Assembly (NCBI GenBank): GCA_947623455.1
Contig: OX392535.1
Location: 42,618,688 to 42,682,687, forward strand
Reading direction: 5' to 3'
DNA: 64,000 nucleotides
DNA from: Mimachlamys varia
Lineage: Eukaryota > Mollusca > Bivalvia > Pectinida > Pectinidae
The notes under the pieces: generated by a model
The model's input: the letters and a program-made list of their open reading frames with translations, nothing else
Told to the model about the DNA's origin: nothing
Databases searched by the model: none
In this document: one piece after another, positions 45,001 through 54,682 of the stretch
How positions within the stretch are numbered: the first letter of the stretch is position 1
How the letters are laid out: every line of letters begins with the position of its first letter
Position numbers and translations under genes: made by a program

Positions 45001-48000
45001 CCTGTAGCTGTGGGGATATTGAATCATGTCCTGTAGCTGTGGGGATATTGAATCATGTCCTGTAGCTGTGGGAATATTGAATCATGTCCTGTAGCTGTGG
45101 GAATATTGAATCATGTCCTGTTGCTGTGGGGATATTGAATCATGTCCTGTAGCTGTGGGAATATTGAATCATGTCCTGTTGCTGTGGGAATATTGAATCA
45201 TGTCCTGTAGCTGTGGGAATATTGAATCATGTCCTGTAGCTGTGGGAATATTGAATCATGTCCTGTAGCTGTGGGAATATTGAATCATGTCCTGTAGCTG
45301 TGGGAATATTGAATCATATCCTGTAGCTGTGGGGATATTGAATCATGTCCTGTTGCTGTGGGAATATTGAATCGTGTCCTGTAGCTGTGGGAATATAGAA
45401 ACCTGTCCTATAGCTGTGGGAATATTGAATCGTGTCCTGTAGCTGTGGGAATATTGAATCGTGTCCTGTAGCTGTGGGAATATAGAATCCTGTCCTGTAG
45501 CTGTGGGAATATTGAATCCTGTCCTGAAGCTGTGGGAATATTGAATCATGTCCTGTAGCTGTGGGAATATAGAATAATGTCCTGTAGCTGTAGGAATATT
45601 GAATCATGTCCTGTAGCTGTGGGGATATTGAATCGTGTCCTGTAGCTGTGGGAATATTGAATCATGTCCTGTAGCTGTGGGAATATTGAATCATGTCCTG
45701 TAGCTGTGGGGATATTGAATCGTGTCCTGTAGCTGTGGGAATATAGAATCCTGTCCTGTAGCTGTGGGAATATTGAATCCTGTCCTGTAGCTGTGGGAAT
45801 ATTGAATCCTGTCCTGTAGCTGTGGGGATATTGATTCATGTCCTGTTGCTGTGGGGATATTGATTCATGTCCTGTTGCTGTGGGGATATTGAATCATGTC
45901 CTGTAGCTGTGGGAATATTGAATCATGTCCTGTAGCTGTGGGAATATTGAATCATGTCCTGTAGCTGTGGGAATATTGAATCATGTCCTGTAGCTGTGGG
46001 AATATTGAATCATGTCCTGTAGCTGTGGGAATATTGAATCATGTCCTGTAGCTGTGGGAATATTGAATCATGTCCTGTAACTGTGGGAATATTGAATCAT
46101 GTCTTCGTTGTAGCTATGGGAATATAGAATCCTGTCCTGTAGCTGTGGGAATATTGAATCCTGTCCTGTAGCTGTGGGAATATTGAATCGTGTCCTGTAG
46201 CTGTGGGAATATTGAATCATGTCCTGTAGCTGTTGGAATATTGAATCATGTCCTGTAGCTGTGGGGATATTGAATCATGTCTTCGTTGTAGCTATGGGAA
46301 TATAGAATCCTGTCCTGTAGCTGTGGGAATATTGAATCCTGTCCTGTAGCTGTGGGAATATTGAATCGTGTCCTGTAGCTGTGGGAATATTGAATCATGT
46401 CCTGTAGCTGTTGGAATATTGAATCATGTCCTGTAGCTGTGGGAATATTGAATCCTGTCCTGTAGCTGTGGGAATATTGAATCCTGTCCTGTAGCTGTGG
46501 GAATATTGAATCATGTCCTGTAGCTGTGGGAATATAGAAACCTGTCATGTAGCTGTGGGAATATTGAATCATGTCCTGTAGCTGTGGGAATATTGAATCC
46601 TGTCCTGAAGCTGTGGGAATATTGAATCATGTCCTGTAGCTGTGGGAATATAGAATCATGTCCTGTAGCTGTGGGAATATAGAATCATGTCCTGTACCTG
46701 TGGGAATATTGAATCATGTCCTGTAGCTGTGGGAATATAGAAACCTGTCCTGTACCTGTGGGAATATTGAATCATGTCCTGTAGCTGTGGGAATATTGAA
46801 TCATGTCCTGTAGCTGTGGGGATATTGAATCATGTCCTGTAGCTGTGGGAATATTGAATCATGTCCTGTAGCTGTGGGAATATAGAAACCTGTCCTGTAC
46901 CTGTGGGGATATTGAATCATGTCCTGTAGCTGTGGGAATATTGAATCATGTCCTGTAGCTGTGGGAATATTGAATCGTGTCTTGTAGCTGTGGGAATATT
47001 GAATCATGTCCTGTAGCTGTGGGAATATTGAATCATGTCATGTAGCTGTGGGAATATTGAATCATGTCCTGTAGCTGTGGGGATATTGAATCATGTCCTG
47101 TAGCTGTGGGGATATTGAATCATGTCCTGTAGCTGTGGGAATATTGAATCATGTCCTGTAGCTGTGGGAATATTGAATCATGTCCTGTTGCTGTGGGGAT
47201 ATTGAATCATGTCCTGTAGCTGTGGGAATATTGAATCATGTCCTGTTGCTGTGGGAATATTGAATCATGTCCTGTAGCTGTGGGAATATTGAATCATGTC
47301 CTGTAGCTGTGGGAATATTGAATCATGTCCTGTAGCTGTGGGAATATTGAATCATGTCCTGTAGCTGTGGGAATATTGAATCATATCCTGTAGCTGTGGG
47401 GATATTGAATCATGTCCTGTTGCTGTGGGAATATTGAATCGTGTCCTGTAGCTGTGGGAATATAGAAACCTGTCCTATAGCTGTGGGAATATTGAATCGT
47501 GTCCTGTAGCTGTGGGAATATTGAATCGTGTCCTGTAGCTGTGGGAATATAGAATCCTGTCCTGTAGCTGTTGGAATATTGAATCATGTCCTATAGCTGT
47601 GGGAATATTGAATCATGTCCTATAGCTGTGGGAATATTGAATCGTGTCCTGTAGCTGTTGGAATATAGAATCATGTCCTACAGCTGTGGGAATATTGAAT
47701 CATGTCCTGTAGCTGTGGGAATATTGAATCCTGTCCTGTAGCTGTGGGAATATTGAATCCTGTCTTGTAGCTGTGGAAATATAGAATCCTGTCCTGTAGC
47801 TGTGGGAATATTGAATCCTGTCCTGTAGCTGTGGGAATATTGAATCATGTCCTGTAGCTGTGGGAATATTGAATCATGTCCTGTAGCTGTGGGAATATTG
47901 AATCATGTCCTGTAGCTGTGGGAATATTGAATCCTGTCCTGTAGCTGTGGGAATATAGAAACCTGTCATGTAGCTGTGGGAATATTGAATCCTGTCCTGT

Positions 48001-48952
48001 AGCTGTGGGGATATTGAATCATGTCCTGTAGCTGTGGGAATATAGAATCATGTCCTGTAGCTGTGGGAATATTGAATCATGTCCTGTAGCTGTGGGGATA
48101 TTGAATCATGTCCTGTAGCTGTGGGAATATAGAATCATGTCCTGTAGCTGTGGGAATATTGAATCCTGTCCTGTAGCTGTGGGAATATTGAATCCTGTCC
48201 TGTAGCTGTGGGAATATTGAATCCTGTCTTGTAGCTGTGGAAATATAGAATCCTGTCCTGTAGCTGTGGGAATATTGAATCCTGTCCTGTAGCTGTGGGA
48301 ATATTGAATCATGTCCTGTAGCTGTGGGAATATTGAATCATGTCCTGTAGCTGTGGGAATATAGAAACCTGTCATGTAGCTGTGGGAATATTGAATCCTG
48401 TCCTGTAGCTGTGGGGATATTGAATCATGTCCTGTAGCTGTGGGAATATAGAATCATGTCCTGTAGCTGTGGGAATATTGAATCATGTCCTGTAGCTGTG
48501 GGGATATTGAATCATGTCCTGTAGCTGTGGGAATATAGAATCATGTCCTGTAGCTGTGGGAATATTGAATCCTGTCCTGTAGCTGTGGGAATATAGAATC
48601 GTGTCCTGTAGCTGTGGGGATATTGAATAATGTCCTGTAGCTGTGGGGATATTGAATAATGTCCTGTAGCTGTGGGAATATTGAATCCTGTCCTGTAGCT
48701 GTGGGGATATTGAATCGTGTCCTGTAGCTGTGGGAATATAGAATCATGTCCTGTAGCTGTGGGAATATTGAATCCTGTCCTGTAGCTGTGGGAATATAGA
48801 ATCGTGTCCTGTAGCTGTGGGGATATTGAATCCTGTCCTGTACCTGTGGGAATATTGAATCATGTCCTGTAGCTGTGGGAATATTGAATCCTGTCCTGTA
48901 GCTGTGGGAATATTGAATCCTGTCCTGTAGCTGTGGGAATATTGAATCATAT
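39057..48952. repeat. 9.9-kb satellite, 29-bp unit, with higher-order duplications
   Basis: About 340 copies of GTCCTGTAGCTGTGGGAATA plus TTGAATCAT. Common variants are TATAGAATC, GGGGATATT and TGTTGGAAT. A rare 33-bp variant, GTCTTCGTTGTAGCTATGGG, marks higher-order blocks. About 43430-45500 and 45500-47570 are near-identical copies offset by 2067 bp (71 units plus two 4-bp-longer variants). Part of 40000-40640 matches 42005-42645 at an offset of 2005 bp (69 units plus 4). The minus strand of the unit lacks stops, giving ORFs of a 29-residue period; these are by-products. Confidence 0.98.
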
Positions 48953-48960
48953 CCCATACC

Positions 48961-49640
48961 AAAAAAAGGTACAAAAAGTTATACTTTTTTTAGGTACAAA
49001 AAAGTTATAACTTTTAATGCTAGATTGGAACCACATTTGACCAGGGTTCCAATCTAGTACTAAAAGTTATAACTTTTTGTACCTTTTAGGAAAAAAGGTA
49101 TAAAAAGTTATAACTTTTTGTAACTTTTTGGAAGTAGAGAAGGAAAGAAATAAAAAGGTATAAAAAGTTATAACTTTTTGTAACTTTTTAAGGTACAAAA
49201 AGGTATAAAAAGTTACAAAAAGGTATTAAAAGTTATAACTTTTTGTACCTTTTCAAAAAGGTACAAAAAGTTATAACTTTTTGTACCTTTCTGTTAAGGA
49301 AGCAAAAAAGGTATAAAAAGTTACAAAAAGGTACTAAAAGTTATAACTTTTTGTACCTTTCTGTTAAGGAAGCAAAAAAGGTATAAAAAGTTACAAAAAG
49401 GTATTAAAAGTTATAACTTTTTGTACCTTTTTAAAGGTACAAAAAGGTATAACTTTTTGTACCTTTCTGATTGTGTTTAGGAAGCAAAAAAGGTATAAAA
49501 AGTTACAAAAAGGTATTAAAAGTTATAACTTTTTGTACTTTTTTAAAAAGGTACAAAAAGGTACAACTTTTTGTACCTTTTCAATAAGGAAGCAAATTAA
49601 AAAAGGTATAAAAAATTACAAAATAAAATATTTAAAAAAA
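48961..49640. repeat. Palindromic GGTAC/AAAAAGTTATAAC array, left side
   Basis: Dense alternation of AAAAAGGTACAAAAAGTTAT and its inverse ATAACTTTTTGTACCTTTTT. A longer ~68-bp unit marked by CTGTTAAGGAAGCAAAAAAG repeats at about 49292, 49360 and 49480. Every unit can form a hairpin. Confidence 0.9.
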
Positions 49641-50243
49641 AGGTGCAAACAAGTTTTATTGGTAGTAATAAGGAAGAAAAAATCGAAAAACAAAGGAATA
49701 AAATGTCATCACTGTCGTCGTCATCACTATCCATTTTATATCAAATTTGTGTGAATTAAAGTTCAACCATGGCAACAAAGTTCAACTAGATCCTTTCCAT
49801 CATTGACTTGATGAATGCACTGAATGGTTTTGTATTCCTGGAATATTTTCATTATTACAGTTGATTCTTTCCTTGGATGGACACAGCATCTTCTAGAAAA
49901 TCAAAACAAAAAATATCAGTGTTCTACTTATAACATTGCACATTTAATGGGGGGGGGGGCATAATAACAAGGGAAGTCTGAGGGTTATGGCAATACAATT
50001 ATTACAATCTAAACATTTCATACTATTTTAGCAACTATGAAACATTCACTGAAAATGTAGTTTAATATTTATGAGTTATCTTGTTCTTCTGGTATATGAC
50101 ACACAATTAAGTTTTTGTTCTTATGCAAATAATTATGATATAATTACCAATTATGCCATGGTATCCAAAATGGCGCTGTCCAAACATGGCTTCCAGTAGC
50201 ATCTAGTAACTTTGTGTAAGGAAAATAAACAGATATGGGATAT
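49641..50243. other. Interior of the insert, possible 3' part of the small gene
   Basis: AT-rich. Holds a G9 run at 49950 and, on the minus strand, a weak candidate last exon at 49855-49892 (acceptor TTTTCTAG). Joined to exon 3 cut at its GTTGCT donor (50251-50246), that exon would change the C-terminus to EDAVSIQGKNQL and give a 77-residue protein. Confidence 0.3.
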
Positions 50244-50344
50244 CTAGCAACCTGTGTGCCCCTTCTGTTTTTGCTGAGCTGTCATGATGTGTTTTGGGTT
50301 GACAAAAAAATCCAGGGCTAAGCTGTTAGCATAAGCTCTACCAT
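50244..50344 (-). CDS. Small gene exon 3 (alternative end)
   Basis: 101 nt, acceptor TTTTACAG. In the frame set by exon 1 it encodes RAYANSLALDFFVNPKHIMT, then AQQKQKGHTGC and TAG at 50246-50244. A weaker donor 6-8 bases before the stop could instead lead to a further exon. Confidence 0.42.
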
Positions 50345-52316
50345 CTGTAAAAGTAAGGAATATAGACTTACACAATGTGATACTTTGAGAAATGAAAAAT
50401 GGTAAGAACTAATATATTGTACATGTATTACAGAACACATACAACATTGAACAAAATGCTTCAAGTTTTAATTATCTTTCAACCAAGTAATTCGACCTTG
50501 ACCTTTGACCTGGTGACCTTGAGTTTGATTAGGTGACACTTTGTTGGATTTTGACCTATGATGCCTTAACCCTTCGGGTCAGATAACCAAAACATGGACA
50601 GACAGACAACCTAGCTTGATTATTATATCTTTAATGCAGGGCTCCCAATAATCATGATAATGTTCAATTTGACTTGATACATTACTTTGAACTTATTCTT
50701 GCAATCCTGTTAGATTTATAGGTACAAAGAAACATAACATTTTTTTTTTAATTCATGTTAAGTTTGAGTTAATTTAATTATACACCAGATGTAAATATAA
50801 AAAAAACAAGGGTAAACATTCCAAATAATAATATATAAACAGGCAATTGCAAATGAACATAATATTTATAAAGAATAAGTATAAGAGCATGAATTGCTTA
50901 CCTGGTATATTTCAATCTCATTCTTCTTGTCTTAAAGTGAACTATAAAATTGTAGATAATTTTATCATGATATAGACAAAGAAAATATACCAAGGCCAAA
51001 ATCTTTGCAAGCATTGATAACTTACAGACCTAAAATTTAGGAGTGGTACAACTTCATTCCCTTTGTAATTGAGCTGGTGACCAAATTTAAATGAAAATTA
51101 CCATCTGGTGGTTTTGTCGTCCATATTTTTCTGCTTGTTTATTGTGACGGAATGACTGGCATCATCAACATCCACGTATACCTTTGCACCATCTAAGTGA
51201 AAGAAATTAAAGAAAAACTACTGTATTTAAATATCTTGAACACAATATCATTTTTTACTTCTAGACCATGTCTATTTACGTTTTTAAGTTCTAAATATTT
51301 TAAAGTTTTAATGAATGATTCATGTATTATTTACCATAAACTAGATTTCATTCCATGAAAATTATGAAAAAAAAAGTTAATTATAAAAAACATCTCTCTT
51401 ATCTTGCTTATCATATACTTAAATCAAGTAAACCTTTTAGAAATTGGTTAGTTGGAATAAGTAAGCAATGTTTCCTTCAAAATATTGGAACAAAATGAAA
51501 AAAAAAATGATAATAATATTTTATACTTTGATAGAGCAATATTGACAAATGTAGAAGGTTTGACAGGTGAAAAAAAACAAATAGGATCAGCTGAAATATA
51601 GGGAATAGTTTAGCTCGTCATTTTGGATAAAAGAACAATTTGAATAACTAGAAAATTTAAATAAAAGTAAATACAAAACATTATTTCACACATTCACCTC
51701 AAACGGATCGATGCCCATCCATTATTTCAAACCCCAAAACATCATTGAATTATTCAGAATTTATCTCATTTCTCTCTTCTTCATAATGCAGGGTATTCTT
51801 TTCTTTCTTTCATTTTTTTATTAGGTTTTGAGTTTTGACGTTTTGAAACACGTAAATCACACTGAATTATTGAATAAAAAATACAAGCAGTTTAAACCTT
51901 TAACTGTTATTACATCACAACCAAACTTAAAAAAAAAATCATTATATTTACCATTGGACATTTTATCAGTGTTTATGTTGTCGAAAAACAAATACGTCGA
52001 AATTTCTTCTTTTTTTTTTTTAAATCAAGTGGGCACTGCCGTGGAGCAAGCAGCTGTTGATTGTGACCGTTAAGCTGAAAAACATCGGTATTCACTTATA
52101 AACATGCTGAATTGGAATCTTGAAGTATTTGGTTAACATTTCCGGCAAAAAAACTAAATCAAACATGAAAAAACTTTCACGACTCTACCGAAAATATTTG
52201 CATTTGTACTTACGCAATGGCCGCCAGGCCGATGTGTGTCGGTGAGTTTTAATATTGTTCAAAAGAACCAATTCGTCGCCGTTCATGTAGAAAATACAGT
52301 GTTTCCACTTCACCAT
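50244..52316 (-). CDS. Predicted small spliced gene of unknown function inside the insert
   Basis: Three minus-strand exons with good splice sites. Exon 1 (52316-52214) starts MVKWKHCIFYMNGDELVLLN, runs to TSAWRPL and ends in phase 1 at GTAAGT. Exon 2 (51192-51102) encodes GAKVYVDVDDASHSVTINKQ and ends in phase 2. Exon 3 (50344-50244) encodes GRAYANSLALDFFVNPKHIM, then TAQQKQKGHTGC and a stop. Exons 2 and 3 both enter in the same phase with ATGG. Exon 1 to exon 3 gives a 67-residue protein; including exon 2 ends it at a TGA on the 2/3 junction. The sequence upstream of the start is richer in CG dinucleotides, as in a promoter. No family was recognised. Confidence 0.45.
50345..51101. other. 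Intron of the small gene
   Basis: AT-rich. 50480-50620 contains GACCTTGACCTTTGACCTGG and CAGACAGACAACC, resembling an old dispersed repeat. Confidence 0.35.
51102..51192 (-). CDS. Small gene exon 2 (possibly alternative)
   Basis: 91 nt, acceptor TTTCACTTAG and donor GTAATT. Only one frame is open, encoding AKVYVDVDDASHSVTINKQK then NMDDKTTR. Joining it to exon 3 makes TGA at the junction, so including it yields a different, shorter C-terminus. Confidence 0.45.
51193..52213. other. Intron of the small gene
   Basis: AT-rich. No feature supported beyond short shadow ORFs. Confidence 0.35.
52214..52316 (-). CDS. Small gene exon 1 (start)
   Basis: 34 codons plus one base. The ATG at 52316-52314 directly follows an in-frame TGA, so the start is fixed unless an upstream exon exists. 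Basic and aromatic N-terminus (MVKWKHCIFYMNGDE). Donor GTAAGT. Confidence 0.5.
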
Positions 52317-53764
52317 TCACGTGTGTGTAGTTCTCAGTTCCAAGGGTGATCGTTATTCCCCAACGTAACATGAAAATACTCCCGATTTCACGGTAATACA
52401 CAATCGCCCTGTTTGTTTACATTTTCAAGTCGTGTGTAAAAGTATGAATGAATTTCCCGCTGTTTGTGGATGGCTTTATTGTGATTGGTCAGTAATTTGT
52501 CGGGCTATTGCATTATGGGGGGAAATGGAGTAGGGAGAATTTTACATCGATATCTCCGAACGCCGTCATGTCGTCTTCCAGTTATTAATTAAATATATTT
52601 TTTTTCCATGAAATCTTATCTGTGAATGATTTCGGTATCATAATTACTGACAGGTAACAAAAAATCCAGCGGCATAGGCACTCTGTGTCGAACGCAGCGA
52701 ATCGACACATTGTCTACTTTCTCCAATTCACTTCCGGGTTCGACTGTGGACTCGGTGAAGATTAAACTCGGTCATTTCAATCACGCATGTATTTTGGAAT
52801 TTAAATAATTCACAATCACATCAAATAAGAAGGACACAGGCAGATTAGGCCTATCTACATCGTGATTTTTTTGTTGGGTGGTCATCGACGAAAATATATC
52901 GTATAGCAATTAGCATAGACAACGTTCGAAATCGAACTCCATGATACGGGGCTAAGCTTATGAGAGTTCCTAGTAAACAAAAAGAAGGAACGATGGTGTG
53001 CAATGCTATTCGGATACGTAGTACTTTCACGACCAATTTCATGCAGTTTGAAAAATGTTAAATGTTTTTTTTTTGGAATGGAACTCATTGGTCTCCACTC
53101 TTCCATCACAAAGCTGATCTCTTAGGATGTCTCTTCATCGTTGTTTGTATTTTTTTTTAATTTACAGACAACATCATCATAATCAGTATACACAGGTATA
53201 ATTGTCCTCTTTTGTTCATATTTCACACCTATAGGTAGTTCACACTCCCACAGGTAAATCTACCTGCAGGGCAGAGATCGTCGATCAGGTGTCAATCATA
53301 GACATTCAGAACAATAAAATGCTAATCCAAATATAGCTCTACGAGTATACTGGATGTCCAGCTGTCTACCACAGAATTGGAAAGTGAAGTCTACCTGTTA
53401 CGCACAGCTAACTTCCGTTATCACTCATTTCATGCAAATATGTATTTTCATTCTCATATCTTTGTCCTTTCCAATATTCCGATAAGGGTGAAAATTTGTA
53501 CAAACCTAGCTAACTGCATAATATTAATGAATCCGAAAACACATTAAAAATAATTATTGCCTGGCATGCAATGAACATTCACTGGATAACAAATAACTTC
53601 GATAAATTGATGGTTGACTTTTTTTGTCATTGTATTTTATTTTATGCTGACATTGCTAAGAAATATTTATATTTAAACTATATAGAAAGATACAGAAATG
53701 TTAAATGGAAAATAATAAAAAAAAAATCAAAGTTTAATATTTTCTTAGTCTAGAATTTTTGAGT
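52317..53764. promoter_or_regulatory. Candidate promoter/5' region of the small gene
   Basis: 52320-52780 has visibly more CG dinucleotides than the surrounding DNA (ATCTCCGAACGCCGTCATG, GTCGAACGCAGCGAATCGAC, CACTTCCGGGTTCGACTG), as in animal CpG-type promoters. The rest is ordinary AT-rich sequence. This is inference from composition and position. Confidence 0.35.
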
Positions 53765-54323
53765 CCAGGAAATGTTAATAAACAGTATTACTGAAATTTT
53801 CAGAGTCCAGAAAAGTTACAAAAAGTTATCCCTGAAATTTTCAGAGTCCAGAAAAGTTACAAAAAGTTATCACAGCAATTTTAGAGTCAAGGAAATGTAA
53901 ATAAACAGTACTACTGAAATTGTCAGAGTCCATAAAAGTTACAAAAAGTTATCCCTGAAATTTTCAGAGTTCAGAAAAGTTACAAAAAGTTATCCCTGAA
54001 ATTTTCAGAGACCAGAAAAGTTAAAAAAAAGGTATCCCTGAAATTTTCAGAGTCCAGAAAAGGTACAAAAAGTTATCATTGAAATTTTCAGAGTCCAGAA
54101 AAGGTACAAAAAGTTATCATTGAAATTTTCAGAGTCCAGAAAAGGTACAAAAAGTTATCATTGAAATTTGCAGAGTCCAAAAAAGTTATAAAAAGTTACA
54201 CTGATAAATTCTAAGTTTTCAAAAAGGTACTAAAAAGTTATAACTTTTTTGTACCTTTTCAAAAAGGTACAAAAAAGGTACTGTAAAGGTACAAAAAAGT
54301 TATAACTTTTTGTAACTTTTTTT
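53765..54323. repeat. Subterminal array, right side of the insert
   Basis: About ten ~42-bp units: TGAAATTTTCAGAGTCCAGA, then AAAGTTACAAAAAGTTATC. They end in palindromic AAAAAGGTAC/ATAACTTTTTGTACC motifs that mirror the array at the left end. Confidence 0.9.
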
Positions 54324-54331
54324 GGTATGGG

Positions 54332-54682
54332 TATATGTCCTGTAGCTGTGGGAATATTGAATCATGTCCTGTAGCTGTGGGAATATTGAATCCTGTCCTG
54401 TAGCTGTGGGAATATTGAATCATGTCCTGTAGCTGTGGGAATATTGAACCATGTCCTGTAGCTGTGGGAATATAGAATCATGTCCTATAGCTGTGGGAAT
54501 ATAGAATCATGTCCTGTAGCTGTGGGATTATTGAATCGTGTCCTGTAGCTGTGGGAATATTGAATTGTGTCCTGTAGCTGTGGGAATATTGAATCATGTC
54601 CTGTAGCTGTGGGAATATTGAATCATGTCCTGTATTCTGCTTTGGGAATATTGAACCATGTCCTTTAGCTGTGGGAATTCTG
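54332..54682. repeat. 29-bp satellite, right-hand remainder
   Basis: About 11-12 units of the satellite seen at 39057-48952, in the same orientation and phase. The last two or three are decayed (CCTGTATTCTGCTTTGGGAA, CCTTTAGCTGTGGGAATTCT). Confidence 0.95.

Larger units (their letters stand above)
48953..54331. mobile_element. 5.38-kb TIR-bounded insert inside the 29-bp satellite
   Basis: The left end CCCATACCAAAAAAAGGTAC then AAAAAGTTATA is mirrored by the right end TATAACTTTTTGTAAC then TTTTTTTGGTATGGG. The satellite stops after GAATCATAT and resumes TATATGTCCTG, so it is interrupted inside one unit with only a short AT-rich duplication, as expected of an insertion. Palindrome-rich arrays lie inside each end and a predicted spliced minus-strand gene in the middle. 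No transposase, integrase or reverse transcriptase motif was seen. It could be a nonautonomous element that captured DNA or an unrecognised family. Confidence 0.65.

Noticed and set aside
39357..48974. Dozens of minus-strand ORFs of 68-138 codons with a 29-residue period (MIQYSHSYRT...).
   Set aside because: They follow automatically from a stop-free 29-bp satellite unit, have no splice or promoter context and are broken by random unit variants.
49473..49754. 93-codon ORF rich in Lys/Gln/Thr in the palindromic array.
   Set aside because: Composition comes from AAAAAGGT/AAAAAGTT repeats; no gene structure.
50244..52316. Possible relation of the small predicted protein to NOP10 or other short RNA-binding proteins.
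   Set aside because: Only a vague resemblance of a short N-terminal stretch; no conserved metal-binding or core motif could be aligned.
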